A stretch of DNA of 64,000 nucleotides from Eleginops maclovinus. Lineage: Eukaryota > Chordata > Actinopteri > Perciformes > Eleginopidae. This document shows, piece by piece, positions 1-14,914 of the stretch (its first letter is position 1; each line of letters begins with the position of its first letter). A program made the translations under genes and the position numbers. Under the pieces are notes generated by a model. The model was not told the DNA's origin. It worked only from the letters and a program-made list of their open reading frames with translations, and ran no database searches. The DNA is taken from the NCBI RefSeq assembly GCF_036324505.1, contig NC_086366.1:11153927-11217926 (forward strand). The letters are read 5' to 3'.

Positions 1-3000
1 GGCATTTATCAGAGGCTCACATACTTTTGTGTATTCTTATATTATTGTATTCTTTCTTACATGATTTATGTAATTATGTTTTTCTATAAACCAGATTGAA
101 TGATTTAGTTTTATATTTAATCATAGCGTTTGGCTTGATTTGTACAAGAATGATTTGTTTTATCTGCATTCAGGGTTAGGGTTAACACCTCTAAATACAT
201 GTTTTAATACAAGTACCTTGAATGGATGATTGGTTATTTTGTGGAGATTCTGCAGTTAAAATAAATTGTATTTGGAGTAAACCTTAAGATTTCCAATTCA
301 TAAGAAATATATGAAATTGAAGAAAATCTCAGTTTTGTGGAAACTAATTTTATTAAACATTTTATGTAGTATTCATATTCCAGCAAAAGCAGTGATATCA
401 CTTAGTTTGAGTTTCTTGTCCCATATTGAACATTTGTATTATCCAACTTACCCCAGCCCACACACAAAAGCCCAAATGTTGATGATGTTAGGACAGAAGA
501 AAGTGCATGAACTGAACTGGAGGCATTTCAAGTCATGAATAAGAGATAAGAGATTGAATAAATGGTTGAGTTTATAATTTCTGTAGACTTTCTGTTGAAC
601 CCAACTGTCAGTCAGCACTTACACAACCCCTAAAAACCAGGTTGCAAAATCACACTGTTAAATTATGCAATAGATTCTGAATTGGAGTCAGTGGCACAAT
701 TGGGACTTGCTGAGAACAAAAAGAAGTATGTCACATCTTTGACAGGTATTGTGAAGTGATGAAGACCAGTAATTCCCCACTATCAAGTTTCATTATCTTG
801 ATGGTCTATTGTTAGTTGAGTGGTTACAATCCCTGCATTTGAATACGTTCGTTGATCCAGAGGCTATGATGTGTGTGCTAAGATTCATTTAATTGTACTG
901 CCATGCATGACTATATTCTTTTTTAATAATAATGTAAAGGCAAATGCTCTGGATGAACCTATTTAGCAGTCATTATTTTTCGACTGCTGTAAAATGTATT
1001 TTAGTAGCAGAAGTAGAAGTAGTCGTATAAGTGGTAGTAGTGGTCCTTTCTTTTTGTATATATTGTATTACCACATTGTGTCAGATGTACCAACTTGTTG
1101 GCTAACATTAACCTGTGTCTATTAGTTTGCTCTATAAACAACATGTGCTCTGCTAATATAATGCCCGTGTAACTTTGAAATGACCTCATAAAGACATTTA
1201 CAAACCTTGGTTTCCTGGCCCAGGATGACGGGACATGTATGCCACCGCTTCCCTTCATGACCTGCCCGCCAATAAGACAGAATCAATTCCATCCCAGTAA
1301 ACACTTTCTGATTGGTCTTGTCTGTGCTCTAGCCTTGCCTCTGTTGTGTTCACTAAAGAAAACAATAATATGTTGTATCCTTTAATGTCAATTACATTTA
1401 TTTACATTGATTTTTGTTTTTTTTACTAAATACCCTGAAGATTACTAAATTAAAAAAGTACTCCAGTTGTTCATTAATGTCGCCTTATTTTTGGAGGAAA
1501 AGCTGACATTCGATTGTCAAAAAGTACTGCAATCAAGTTAAGCTTTCAAAAAATCTAACCTGAAATGTAGGGCACACAATCAAACACACTTGAAACCAGT
1601 GTTGACATTTGATCAACTTCATGACTGGATATGGCGACTTGTCACACCCCTTTAACAACATAATTTCTCAAATGGGACTTGCCAGAAATGCAACTTTTTG
1701 GGCATAAAAGCTTTTTTCCCATAAAGTCACAGAACTGGTGTGTGAGTCTGCAATGTTTCTGCTTCCTTTGGCTGTGAGTTTCTGAGTTGACACCTACATT
1801 CAGTGAGTTAGAAAAAGCAGCTAATTCAGTAGACTGCACAGCCGCCACATTGAAACAGGTAACTGATTGCACAGCATGTATGAAAACTACAAGGTTTACT
1901 TCTTCCAGTCACTCAGCAAACCATCATAATGGGTTGCATTCACAGGCAGCCAAACCAGATGTATTTAGTTTGTAGTTTTACAACACCGTAATGTAGCCAA
2001 ACATACTTAATACCTTGAGACGTTATACCTTAAAAGGATTTTGGATTTAGTTAGAATATACATTCAACATAAAGCTGATTTAAATCGTTTTATGGTAATT
2101 GTTCAAGAAACGGCAATACATTTAGACCAATAGCAAGGATGCCAGGTTGGTCTTCTAGCCTTTTTTTTTTTGAGAAGCTCTTGCAGATCACTTAATCCTA
2201 GTGCAATGTTTACTCTTCTAGGGCAGCCTCTGCTTCGTCACTCTTGTATAGTACAGTCTTTCTAATAGATTCTTAGAAATATACAACGTTCAATGCTGCC
2301 CTTGTTTGTTAAGGAGGGTGAGCTGATATTTTCATATAAGATGCAATGGTGAGTGAGGGAGAAGAATATGCAATATTATAATAATCAAGTGCAGACGGCG
2401 TTGTAGATTGGAACATGGTATTTTGATAAGCAGCAGAGAAACATGATTCTTTTACAAAAAAATCTATATTCTATCTATAACTTTGTTTGCTTGATAAGTG
2501 TTTCCCATGTACATAGGTGTAATTTACTCAGGGGACGCTGGGGACATGTCCCCACCATTTTTCGAAATGGCCAATTTTCTCCCTACTACTCTCAAAAGTA
2601 TAATTTGTTAACAATTTTCTGAAAAAATAGTTTGCATAAAGAAACATAATAATGAAAACACTATGAGCAAGGTTTATTTTCACTAGAGCGTGTACACAAT
2701 TTTGGTAACAGTTTGCCCGTTTACACTGTAAGTGTATTCCTGGAAACCCAAGTTGTGCAATTTGTTTGTTTCTAAACTTTGAATGGGAAATAGAAAAGCA
2801 AACATTGGTCCCACTTCGCAGCAGAAAAGGTAATACAGTTACAAAATAATTCCCCTTTTCGTGATTATAAAATGATCCAAAAATATGAATGTCACAATCA
2901 AAGACATAAAACAGTTTTTTCTTGACCAAGTGTTCCACTCTCTGGAACCCTAAAAAAGGTTTGTATACTGGCTAGGGTTGAACAGATTATATTTCTCATG

Positions 3001-6000
3001 CGTATGAATAATGAATGAGGACCAAATATGGACCCTTACAACCACTGGAAATTACTCACTGAGTTATTTCTCTAATAATGTTGCCAGGTTCATGTTACCA
3101 GCTGTTGTTGTTGACTGCTCTAGTTCTAATATGTTTCTTGACTTTTAAAACGTCTCAATTCGGAATAACCTTTGCACTCCAGGCGGTTCGCTAAGCAGGA
3201 ACATTTGAGATGGTTTGTTTGTTATTTAGGTCACTAGGCTAGTGCAAGGACAGGTGTTGACAGTCACCCATCTCCCCATATTCATATACAATTCTGAATC
3301 GTAACAATACATGCGCCTGCTCATTTGTCAACTGCAGACCTTGCCTCTCTGTGAATATAAGTCCCCTTATTTCATTCCTACCTGTAATATCCTGTTCATG
3401 ACCCTTATGTATATCCCACAGCTGCTGAACTTTTACCTTCCTTTGCTGTTTCACTGTCTATGTTTTCCTCATCTGTGGGCAGGTGCCTGTCTGCTGGTAC
3501 TGACATGGTAATGGAGAGATTGGATGTCGGATGCATACTGAACAACTGGCTACGCCGGTAAACACATACGCAAGAGATGAGAAAAGAAAAAGAAAACGGT
3601 AAGAATCAAAAAGGAAAGGGAAAAGCGTGGGACAGAATACTTTTTGAGAGAAGCATGAGATAGGAACAGCATCTCAGACAGCCAAATGGAGACTCTCTGA
3701 GGGTGACAGACAGGGAACACCACCAAGGACAATTTCAGCTTCAATAGCGAGAATCCCTTTGGGAAAACAGAGTTGTCGAGAGAGAGAGGTGGTTGATGCT
3801 TCTAATTGCTTATTTTCAGGTTTGCTGCTTAAGCATCTGCATTTCCATACAAAGTGACTGACAAGATCCAAACCCAGGGGAAAGAAAAAAAACCCTACAT
3901 TTAATACATGATGCTATTATAGTCGATTGCAATCCTGACAAGGGGCCACAGATTGCATCTCTTATTCTTTTGAAGAACCAGAATAAAAAAAAAAATGTAT
4001 GTAGGTCTGCTCTTTAAACCTGATTGTATACAATTTGTCTTTCTAAAGGGCATGGATAAATGTGAACGACCGCTTCAACCCTGCATCGTCCTGTATTCAC
4101 TTCAATACAGAGTTTAATGTGATATTTATATCTATTATATTGGTGTTTGCTTTATCCTACATACAATATTTCTCTATTACCCAAGTAACATAAACTTCGG
4201 TCAAATTGAAATCTTTGAGACAACTTAATCATTTTCACAGTAGTGCATATATCTTCTATCATATATTTAGGTTAATTAAAACAGTTGACTGCTGTTTTAT
4301 TCATGTTGTGCACTTCACAGTTCACTTGTGGGTCACTCACCACGAACACTATGCAATAGAAAATAGGGCAATTTGAACCTGTAGCATACCCAGAGCAGAC
4401 TCATCAGAAACAATCTCAGGGTTGTGTCACTTACAGTGGTATACAGTAAAACGCCATGAGTGTCACACTGAAAGCATACTACTGCCACAGTCCAGCAGAG
4501 TGTTATGTGAGGCACATTGCACCAGTAGCCATCGCTGCAACATGGCACATCAGCAAATCATTTACAGTATTAGTAAATGCGGACTGCTGCTATGAATTCA
4601 GGAGTCTTGTTTGGGTCAAATAACTGTATTCCCCCATGTAGAAACCCTCTCCAGCTTTGGCTCACAAAGCAACGTCTTCTTTAATATCTGATAGAGTTGG
4701 TTGCAGATGCTTGGTTTTGTTCTACCTCACCAATGAATTTCTCTTTCTCCAAATCGTGACAGCTAGCAGAGCTCTAGAGAGCATGTGCTATCACCGGACA
4801 AGAGCAGAAGTTATGGTCCAATAACTAGGATGTGCCAAGCCAGTAAGCAAGTCTTAAAAAAGTGTTGCTATTATGGGGTGCATATCTGAGGGCACGAGTG
4901 TGTTTTGGACTGTAGTTTGAGTCAAGATGTGTTTATATTATCTAGATGTGCTGCCTGTAAAAAGTTGACAGGAAATGTAAAAGGTTCTCCCATGTGTAAT
5001 TGAATACTTGCATATTTTGTCCACGGGTATATAGATCTTGATTTGATAAAAAAATAGTTTTAAACTCAATTTTGTCTTCCTATTTGGCATCAGAGTACCG
5101 CTGGCATTCAGTCCTGGGTGAATACGAGTGAATTACCCCTGACAAACAGTTCAGGGGTAATTTACTCGTGATTTTATGACCAGAATGAAATATCAAGGTA
5201 CCTTTATCCCCTCGATACCTAGCATGTTTAACTTGTGATCCATAGATTCAGTCTGTTACCTAGAGCCTACCTGAAAGGAACGGCTGCTGCCTCGTTCGAT
5301 ATGCTGGAATATATAAAATACTGTATTTGTAACAACACGTATTCTTGAGATCTATCCAAGTGCATCTTTCTAAGTGTCTCAGTCTAACCCATCAAAAGAT
5401 AAATACAAATAGATAGAAAGGTACACAGGGTCTAGGCCTTTGCCTTTAAAAAACTAAAAGCCTAAGAGCTTAAGGCAGAGATAGATAATAATTTCTGAAA
5501 CATAAGTATTAAACATTAGTTGCCAATGATTCCACCTTAACACAATGCAAACATAAAAGCTACTATATGTACATGCACATCATACAATACCTGTTTAAAA
5601 ACTAACCACTATCAATAACTTGCTACCATTAACGATCTTGTAGACAATGTGAATTCAAGTTTGATTAATGTGATTGCAATGCATCAGATAGTACTGACAA
5701 CAGACAGACAATGTATAGGTGTAGACGCACCTAAAAAATGGATTGTGACCCATTGGACTAAACCACCTCTGATTAGGTCAGAGACGCGTTGTGACCACAC
5801 AACAAAATAAATGCAATTGCTTTTTCAATCAACATACAGCAACTACGTTTCCACAAACACATAGTATAAGAATTGTTCTGCGTAATTAGTTTTCTGTTCG
5901 GAAACATTAGGGAGGAATATAATAGAAGCTTTAGCCCAGGGAGGGTGTGTGTAAAAGTATACACATACCTCATAGCGCAGGCCCTCTCCGCCTAATAGTA

Positions 6001-6874
6001 GTCTTCAGCTAAGCCCTTCCAGACAGAATGATCAGATCTCTATATGAAAACAGGAGACACATACTAGGTGTAAATGTAATCAGCTTAAACCCTATAAAGA
6101 CACAATCTGGACATGAGACACATTGTAATGTAAGGAGTAAGCCCTGTGGATAATGCTGCGTTTGCCCTTTTACAAGCCTAAAAGTCAAAGGGAGTAGTGC
6201 TTTTACACAATTAGGATGTCCTTTTTCCAAACTGTGTATTGGTAATTCAACATGGATCTCAGACCAGCAGCAATAAAAGAGAAATACTCAGTTTGTGAAA
6301 CACAAAACATATTTTTATTGGGATATTATTATCTACTTACTTATAATTATGTAAGCACAGGTTATTTGGGTTTGTGGTTGTTTCTCTTGTTATGCTGTTG
6401 CTTTTGGGATGCCTGGAGCTTTAGACAAAAGAGTCACCAAATTGAGCTATATTCCAGCTGATGCCACAGGACCGTGTTTACTTGAGTGCTAACTGAGCAA
6501 TTAAAATGTTTTTAAAATATCTTGAATCAGCTGAATTGTTGCAGTAGTCAATGGCCCAGAAAATTGTTGAAGGGTTTAACCACTTTAAGGGTCTTGTTTT
6601 TCTCAAGGGTGATCTCTTTTGCAAAAGGTTTGTTGTGGAGCATGTTGTCCCCACTCCTGTAAATATTCTCTGTGTGTCATAGAGATTAAACGTTTCTGCT
6701 CTAGGTTGTTGACTGTCCCTAAAAACAGTCTTAATATTCTAGCTTTGCCTGTGTGCAGTTGTAAATGGTGCAATTCAACGTTATTCACACAGTGTTCCTT
6801 GCTTAGCACATCAAGGTCACCATGTATGATCACGCTGAATTCCCTTTATTCTCATCATTTTATTTATTTTTTAA
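1..6874. other. AT-rich sequence, no gene recognised
   Basis: No reading frame above about 140 codons, no recognisable protein family and no RNA gene. The only notes are the hairpin at 5124 and a GGGGACATGTCCCC palindrome at 2540-2553, which may sit at the end of an old repeat. Confidence 0.6.
5124..5169. repeat. 19-bp inverted repeat (hairpin)
   Basis: ACGAGTGAATTACCCCTGA (5124-5142) and TCAGGGGTAATTTACTCGT (5151-5169) pair with one G/A mismatch around an 8-nt loop. No element borders are recognisable around it. Confidence 0.85.
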
Positions 6875-7370
6875 GTTAACCTCCATTTATTCAGGAGAAG
6901 TATCTTTACGATTAAAATCGTCTCTTTGACAATAGTTTCTTGGCCAAGATAGGCATCAACACAGTTATACACAACAAATCGAAAACAAGAACAGAGAACA
7001 TTTCATGGATACCAGAAACGACATCAACTAAGCATCTACAGACAGACAGAGTTACCTGCTATTGGTTAGGTCCAGTCCAGTTACCAGTCTTTAAGAAGCA
7101 CTTCAAATCTGTTTAGATATACAAGCTCCCTGAGTTTCAGCTCATATTGCATCTTTTGCCAAGCAAGTGGCGCAGCATGAATATAAACCATTTTCCCCAG
7201 CTCAGTATAGACTTTTGGGACTATTAGAATACACAAGTCCTCGAAGCGAAGCCGATGAGTTCACCTCTTTTCCAACTAATTTAAGTCTGCAGATAGGGTG
7301 GATAAACACCAAGAATAGCCTTATAAAAAAGGATATGCCACATATCTCTCGGGTCCTACTTTGATATACA
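6875..7370 (+). repeat. Possible diverged dispersed teleost repeat
   Basis: The part around AAAATCGTCTCTTTGACAAT, TTGGCCAAGATAGGCATC and the later GGCGCAGCATGAATATAAAC resembles, from memory, a widely dispersed fish repeat. It is old and has no intact coding frame. Limits and identity are uncertain. Confidence 0.35.
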
Positions 7371-8750
7371 TTGAAAATGACTTAAATGCTTAGCTCACAG
7401 CTATTAATGGTTTGTAGGAAAACTAGGACCTGAGAAACAAGTGAGTATCCTTTTGTCCTTTTGACAACATTTATTCACATCCATACGTATATTTGAAATG
7501 TATCAAAGACAGAAAGAAAGCACTCTGTTCCAGGGTTGTGCTCTCTCTTTGACATTAAAGAGAGCTATTAGTAGGACTTGCATAGAGGGAGTAATTTCGG
7601 CACTGTAACCTGGGTATATGAAGATAAACGGTTTAGCAGTGACTGTCATTAATGAAGACAAGCTCATTTCAACTGAAATTATCCACACCTCTCAAACCAT
7701 GAAAGCTGCCTTTGTGTGTGTGTTTGGTTTGTGCGTGTGTGTGGGGGGAAGTGTGTGTGTATGTGTGTTTGTTGATATCAAATGTACTGACGGAGGAGGG
7801 AGAAGAATTAAAAACATATATACATTTTCTAAATCTATAGATATTTTTGGCACGTTTGCCATAATTACTGGTGATTGTATAGTTAGAGTACAGGCTAAAG
7901 TTTGGTTTTGTTTTCAAGACATTTTCCAAAGCACTCCAAAAATGACCTGCCACAACAGCACCGCTTGTAATCACTTACTACTGATATTTTCTCTATTTTT
8001 TTTATTTTCACCTCATGCATTTTTTTATACTACTACCTCTCATAGGAAGCAAACGTTGTGAGCATCTTTCTGCCGGCATATAAAGTAGCATACATAAACT
8101 AAACATTATGTTGGGAGAAAGTAAAACAGGTATTAAGTTTTCTTGAATTACAAATAATGGATTTAAGATCCCCTCTGGCTTCCTTGTATTAGTTGATATT
8201 CTGCAATAGATCAGGTTCAATCATACTCTGCATTACAGCTTTAATAAGAGCTGATATGTCTTTAAATCTTAAAACATGTTTTAACATTTAAATATACTGT
8301 CAGTCTCTCTGTGGTTTCTACTTATTGAAATATTATTTTTCTCTAACCATAAACCGCTTTAGAGTGCTTTGTCTGTTAGGATAGAAAAGTGCTATGTAAG
8401 TGCAGTTCATCTGACATTTTTAACCATGTTTTATTTAAAAGATAACTTTTTTTTCACTTTGCTGGCACCAGAACAGCCTAAAATCCACCAATTTACTTTT
8501 AACAGCTTCTACTTGCAGAAGAGAAAGTGCTTTGTAGATAGACAGATGTACCATTGTCTGTACCAGACAAGACCCCTTGTAGATTGTCCTTGAGACTTTG
8601 GACGGACACAATTGCTGCTATTAACATACTGACAATCTCTCGGACTTACCTGTGATTCAGGTATCTGTTTCTATTCGCTAAACTAAGTACCTCAAGAGCT
8701 TTGTGTTCCTCTGTTCCAGTTTATTGTTTTAGGGGGGCCAATTCTGGCTT

Positions 8751-8768
8751 CAACATTTTAAAATGTTG
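8751..8768. repeat. 18-bp perfect palindrome
   Basis: CAACATTTTAAAATGTTG is self-complementary; flanking TGGC and GCCA extend the symmetry with small gaps. Confidence 0.85.
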
Positions 8769-8960
8769 CGCCAGCTAAAATCATGCCTAGGGCAGCATAA
8801 TGGTCAGGGCCGGTATTGTCCAAAGTAAAGGGAATATAAATCAGCAGAACATTTGAATCTTTGTCGTTTGTGAAACTCAAATTGATTATTTTTGTGTGTT
8901 CACAGAAAACTGTACTAAAAACATCTAGAAGAGTACTCTAAGTGAAGTGCAGAGTGTGTC

Positions 8961-9240
8961 CAGCAGTGGCTCAGTAAGTAGGGGCTTGGTCTGGGAATCG
9001 TAGGGTTGCCGGTTCAAGTCCCCGAACAGACTTGAAATATGGAAGGTGGACTTCTACTTGGAGAGGTCCTAGGCCCTGCTGTGGTGTCCTTGAGCAAGGC
9101 ACGGATACCGGATCGCTGCACGATAGCTGCCCACTGCTCCTAGTACTAGGATGGGTTAAATGCAGAGGACCAATTTCACTGTGTGTGCTCTGCTGTGTGC
9201 ATGTATGTGACTAATAAAGAGAGTTTCATCCTCCGATTCT
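8961..9240 (+). mobile_element. tRNA-derived SINE copy 1
   Basis: It starts with a tRNA-like head that has an A-box-like TGGCTCAGTAAG and a B box GGTTCAAGTCC (9011-9021). The body holds GTGTCCTTGAGCAAGGCAC and ACTAGGATGGGTTAAATG, and the tail ends ...CTCCGATTCT. The same body recurs at 14915 (+) and 29515 (-). No clear target duplication is seen, suggesting an older copy. The short ORF inside is not a gene. Confidence 0.85.
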
Positions 9241-12200
9241 AGATCCAGCTATGTGCGACAGGGCTCTAGATGATCTGCCGCTATCATGCTATATGCCTCC
9301 GAAGGTTTTAAATAGATAGATATATTGTTCCATCAGCATTCATCAAGCATTACACAAGGTAAACATGTTTAAAAGATACTTAGTATAAGATACAAATGTA
9401 ATTGCATACATATAAAAAGTAACATTTTCAGCAACTAAGCAAAAGACAAATATCCCTAGAGTATCTAAATAATACACAATATAACAAAGTTGTTCTCTAT
9501 ACTATACAGTCTCCCTAGGCTACAGGAATATATAGAAATATACTAAAGACACATACGGTAATGGCTTTGGATTAAATGTACATATTATTTGTGCAATATT
9601 GTTCTGGGTTATGGAGAACGAGACACTTTACAAGCTATGGTCAGTAAGTTCTCTGCCAGCCAGAGGTGATTTGTTGTACAAGGTAAACTGTACATGCACA
9701 CACACACATACAGAATTCATAACCTCCTCCTATGACTTGCATAACAAATAACATGGAGATCAGCAAGGCTCTGATGACCACTATTTTTAACCCAGTCCCT
9801 ACAGTAAAAAAAAAATATCTTCTGAGAAATGCATGACTGAGAATGGTGAAATTAAATTTATGGGATAGTACTTACATTCCTTAAAAGTAGGCTTTCACTG
9901 TTAGAACGGCCAATACACATCTATTTCAAGCCTTCCTTGGGGGCTCATCTATTTTCTTCATCTTTTTCCCAACAAATCCTTTTCGCTTTTGAAGTGGGCC
10001 TCTTTGGAAAGTTTTTCATTACACTATGCTCACTGCAAGACCACAGTTGGATTTGAAACCCGCCTGTAACAAGGACATCTTAATCTTACCAACTGCTTGG
10101 CTCCGATGGATGACAACAGGCTCTCCATTCTACACAGAATCCCTCCACCACAGCGACTTAAAAGTCAACTCATGCTCTCTGGTCCGTGATGTGTTGCTGA
10201 AGGGCACAGATACATGACCAAGCGCTCCAATTTGTGGTCAAGGATAGAATATGCCACTTGTAGTTGCTGCTGATTTCCAAGTGAGGCTGAAATGGAGAGT
10301 TTTTCAGGTTGGTAGCAGAGCTCATAAAATATTTCGTACTGGTCACTGAAACAGCATGCTTATAAAGCACGGGAGTACCTGTCAGCGTTATATGATAGTG
10401 ATGATGGGGAAACAAATTTGCTTTTCATTATCCACCTGTCATGAGCTCTGCTTTCGACATATGTGATTCATAACACTTGTGATGTTGCTCTTACAGCTCC
10501 TGAACCTCACAAGACAGTGAAAATGCTTCCTCCGCTTTCTGAGATCTACAGTACATGTCATTTACCATGCCAAAAAAGATAATACACTGCACTCTCGTGA
10601 GTAAAGCATGAGATGTGCCATTGTCAGCAGCAGGGTGAATACCATTAGATAATAGCCTCTGAATGTAACTGCTTAAAAGTGATTTAGATGCAAGGCATTA
10701 CATTTATGAAAATGGCTGTGTCAGCAGGAAAGCTTATGTGTGTGAATACATGTTTATGCTGGTAGGGAAGCAGCTGTATCTGCAGTGTGTCTATTTGTCA
10801 GTGAGAACAATTTAGTTCAGACAAAGAAAAGGACTGAAACAACTGCTGACTAACAGTTACAAAGCCCCCTCGTCACATTGACCTGGGAAACCTGATTAAG
10901 TAGCTAAAGAGCTTAGAGATTGTGTTGGTGGAGCAGAGTGCATCGCCTAGAGACAAGTTGGAATGAGGAAATAAATGAAACACATTATTAAAACAATTAC
11001 TCTGACACAAAGTGGAAAGGAAAGAGGATAAAACTATGCAGGAAGAGGGACTTTTTTTAGGAGGCTGCTTCTGAATAGGCTCCTTGAAAAATGTAATGGC
11101 ACATGTGCCAAGCTAATTAGCTGAATGTGTGTTTCCAAATGGCTGCATGGAGAGGTTTATCAATAACTCAGCAAAAGATGAGGCCTGTTGATAAGGTCTG
11201 ATTATACAGACTGCTGCTTCTCAGACCAGGTGGAACATTTATTAACAGCTGTTTGGGACCTTATGGTGGCAGGATGTATCAGAGTGTGTGATAGTTGTGT
11301 TGGAGAACTTTTCTTCTGCACAACCACCATGTATACCTTAATTTACTCTGTAGCATGGAATACAATGACACCCAGAAGCGTGCAGGTAAAAACTTTAAAG
11401 CAACAAGCACACAAGACAACAATCTACTGAATAATAAAAAAGCAAACTTTTTCACTTTTGACATTGTTTTGTCCTCCGAATGTAATTTCAAACAGTGGAC
11501 TTCTGGGATCAGAGTGCAACCATTGAATAGATTAAAATATGATGCCTCTGTGTCTTATTATGTCCATATGGTGTGAAGAGATGATACTGCCAACTAATGC
11601 TCAGCATCTGCTCTGATCTGGTTGTGTAAAAGGATGAAGAAACAAAGGCAAGATAGGGAGGGGGGATGCACAATATTCAGTATATTTTAGTAGGACATGG
11701 AAGTTACTTTTAATTTGCACCCATCATGCTTGGGTACTGAAATGGTATATCACAAAATGTGAATGTATCTTTCATGATACTTTGAATTTGACATAATTGT
11801 GTCCCAGTAATTTAAGTATAATTAAATATGCTTTTAATAATATGCAAAGTATTTTGAAATCATGGAAACCTAAAATGCTACAGTATTGCAAGTTGCGAAT
11901 CGCAGCAGTATTAGTCTTCTTTCCCTCTTTGTTTGAGAAGAGTGCTTTATCTCAAATTTTATCTAGCTCTCTTTCAACAAGCCCTTGTTAGCTCACCTAT
12001 TCTCAGAGGGTTCAAGGCAAGAGGTAGACACTCAGAGTTGAAATCTTTTATTTTCTTATTCCTACCATAAGGGTTTATCCATTTCCTTTCTCTCATATGT
12101 CCCTGAGTTTGTTGTCTTGACAACATGCTTTCTTACTTACCTGACTTTTGCATTTGATTGTCAAAGATCTTTCTGCTGAGAGCCATGCAGTTGAGATGAG

Positions 12201-14898
12201 ATATTCATTTTTTCCCCTGACTGATGATGTTTCTGTGTATGTGGAAGAAACCTGAGGGAGTAATTGAGTTTCTGGGAACATAAAAAAATGTGTTCAACAG
12301 TCCATAGAGTTCATAAAGTTCCTAAATTCTTCTTCTGGAAACTGATGTCAATGCATGGGCATTTTTGTGATTCGTAAAGGATCCTCATTTAGCTGGTAAA
12401 TTGTCAATATTAAAAACTAAATTGTCCATATATTCAGTGTTTTCTGGGAATATATATATGAGGATATGCATTTTATATACCAAGCCAGTCAACATACGAG
12501 AGCAAGGGGAACATTAAAGGCATTAAAATAGGTCCTGTGAACAGAAAAAGAAACATGAAAGAACCTTCTCGATTATTAAGTCTTCAAGCTAAATGATTTC
12601 CTCTTTGCACTTGCCATATCAGCCTACACACTATGACACATAAATTATCTCAATACATGTGCTGGAATATGCATGTTTACCCTGTAGCTACAGAGTCAGT
12701 GAACTTTGTAATAATTTACAGCTGAAACAACTTGGGAACATTTTTTAACAGACACTGACAGTGTTGTAGAACTAATGCAAATGGGAAATGTAGGAATCTA
12801 ATTGAATAAACTTCTCATCTTTACAGATGCACACAGCACCAAACACACAGTGACATTAAAACTCTGTATTTAACACGTCCTACTATTAAGGGCATTGGGC
12901 TGCTGCAATATAGTGAACAAAGAAAAGTGTTGGGAGTGCCCGAGCAGTAAACTGCTAAAGAAAGATTTAAAAATGTGTGATCTAAGAGGGGATACTGTCA
13001 AGATAACCACATTTAGACTTAGTCAATGTGTGCTGAGTAAGGTACAAATCTTAGGAAAACATCCACATAGATTATTTGAGTGTGGTAGACCTGGGAAACG
13101 AAAATGGAATTCATGATATACATAGTTTTCTGACTCTGAGTGGTCTCTCTCTGAACTTCACTGGGCCTGAACATCAGTTGATGCTATAAACAGTGATTTC
13201 GTTGTGAATGTTTCAGAGTATTCTTCTTTTTTCCGATTTAGTTTTTAACGTATTAAAGCATTTTCATCCACAACTGAAGCCAGACAATCAAACAGAGAAC
13301 AAAATATGACAACTATCGTAATTCAAGGTTCACTTGTTTTTCCCAGAGCTCTGAACCACATATTATGTTCTCCATCAACAGCAAATATGTTCAGTTGGCA
13401 TGGAGATGGCTGAGTTTTTGCCCAGAAGGAACAAAATAATGATATAGTATAGTTAATAACACTTACTGTCTTTCTTATGTATGGCTGAGTGAGAAACAAT
13501 TGTGATCAGACAATACAAATGAACTTGGTCTCATCTCAAATCACCTTTTTAAAACTTTTTTTGCACTTTATGCAAAACTGCAACTCTTTCCTAATACTTA
13601 TAGTTTTGGTTATAGATGGATTTTTACAGCCTAGACGTGAACACAATCATTTGCAGCAAGTTATGGTTAAAAGTGTGGGTGACAGGCGATAGGAAATATG
13701 AAAGTAGCATTTTAATGTAACTCCTGAAAGTGCCATTTCCTACTATTAACAGCTTCCAATTAAGCCCATTTAAGCGGACATACTATTTGACTGTACTGAA
13801 GTATTGATTTACATTGAGCCTATTGCCAACCAAAATACGTTTGCACTAATATACTGGCTAAATGAATGCAGTTTTTAAGCAACATAACATTATTCAGCAT
13901 TATTGCTGACTTCTCTTATCAGGAGAGGAAAGTATTTTGTTTCTGAATAAAGATAATTCAAACTAACTACCCAGACTAAACAACTAAAATTGAGAATGCA
14001 AAACTAACATAATGTGGATTAAAATCGTTCTGCTTTGCTATTATTCTACAACCCTGTTAAGGAATCTTTATTTTCCCATTTATGTTCAAATTAGTTTTGT
14101 TGGATTATGCTATTAAATTGTTTGCATAAATTGGTTATATGTTTAGGGTCTTATACAGAACATATTTAACAATCAGCAGTAGGATAGTGGTTTTCAAATG
14201 AAAAAAGTCCAAATCACTACTACTAACCGGGCATACAGGTCTGAGTTATTTTTAGATGAACCAAACTGGTTAGGTGTGATAGCACCCTTAGTCTTTTCCT
14301 TTACCTTATCAGTCTCTTTCCCTGGTGTTCTACCTCTTTCACTCCTCTCTCTCTCTTTTACTTCTCCTGTTAGCTCATCTAAATGTCACACTTTGATTTT
14401 AATTTGGATAATTTACTCTGCCAAGGGGGTTAAGAGAGAGAAGAGGAGAAAGAGGGAGAACCGCATAAAGGAGAAGGTGAGGCAGAACATATCGCCTGCA
14501 AATGTAAGAGTTCACACATAAACTTCAGAGAGAGAAGGAAAGATTTGTAAGTGAGAAGGAGGCAGGTTTCAAGCCAGAAACCTTGCCGTCTTACCTTATC
14601 TCAATTTCAAAGCTAAACCTGACAAACGCAGCAAATTATGCATATCAATGACTAAGTTTGATAGCTTTAATGGATGTTTCACAGCATGGTCGGAGCGCAG
14701 TGGGAGCTGCAGGTTAAATAGATGTTATTTTACCTTTCTAAACATACAGTATGACAGTATTCCCACATTTACAGTAGCTGTGTGGCTTAGTTCTGACGTT
14801 GTGGAGGTGCCATTGAGCCAGACACTGATTCCGTGGCATCTCTCCATGACTATGAATGTGTATGTTACATAGTGTATGCAACAGAACAACTATAGAGG
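9241..14898. other. AT-rich sequence, no gene recognised
   Basis: Only short random frames are present. I see no exon-like block flanked by splice signals and no recognisable repeat. Confidence 0.6.
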
Positions 14899-14914
14899 GA
14901 AACAAGTGGAATTT

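Noticed and set aside
2528..2938. 136-codon minus-strand frame
   Set aside because: No recognisable domain and random-looking composition; possibly part of an old repeat near the GGGGACATGTCCCC palindrome.
9001..9030. tRNA gene-like sequence with a good B box (also 14960 and 29755)
   Set aside because: It is the head of a SINE: it lacks a complete cloverleaf and is followed by the shared SINE body and tail.
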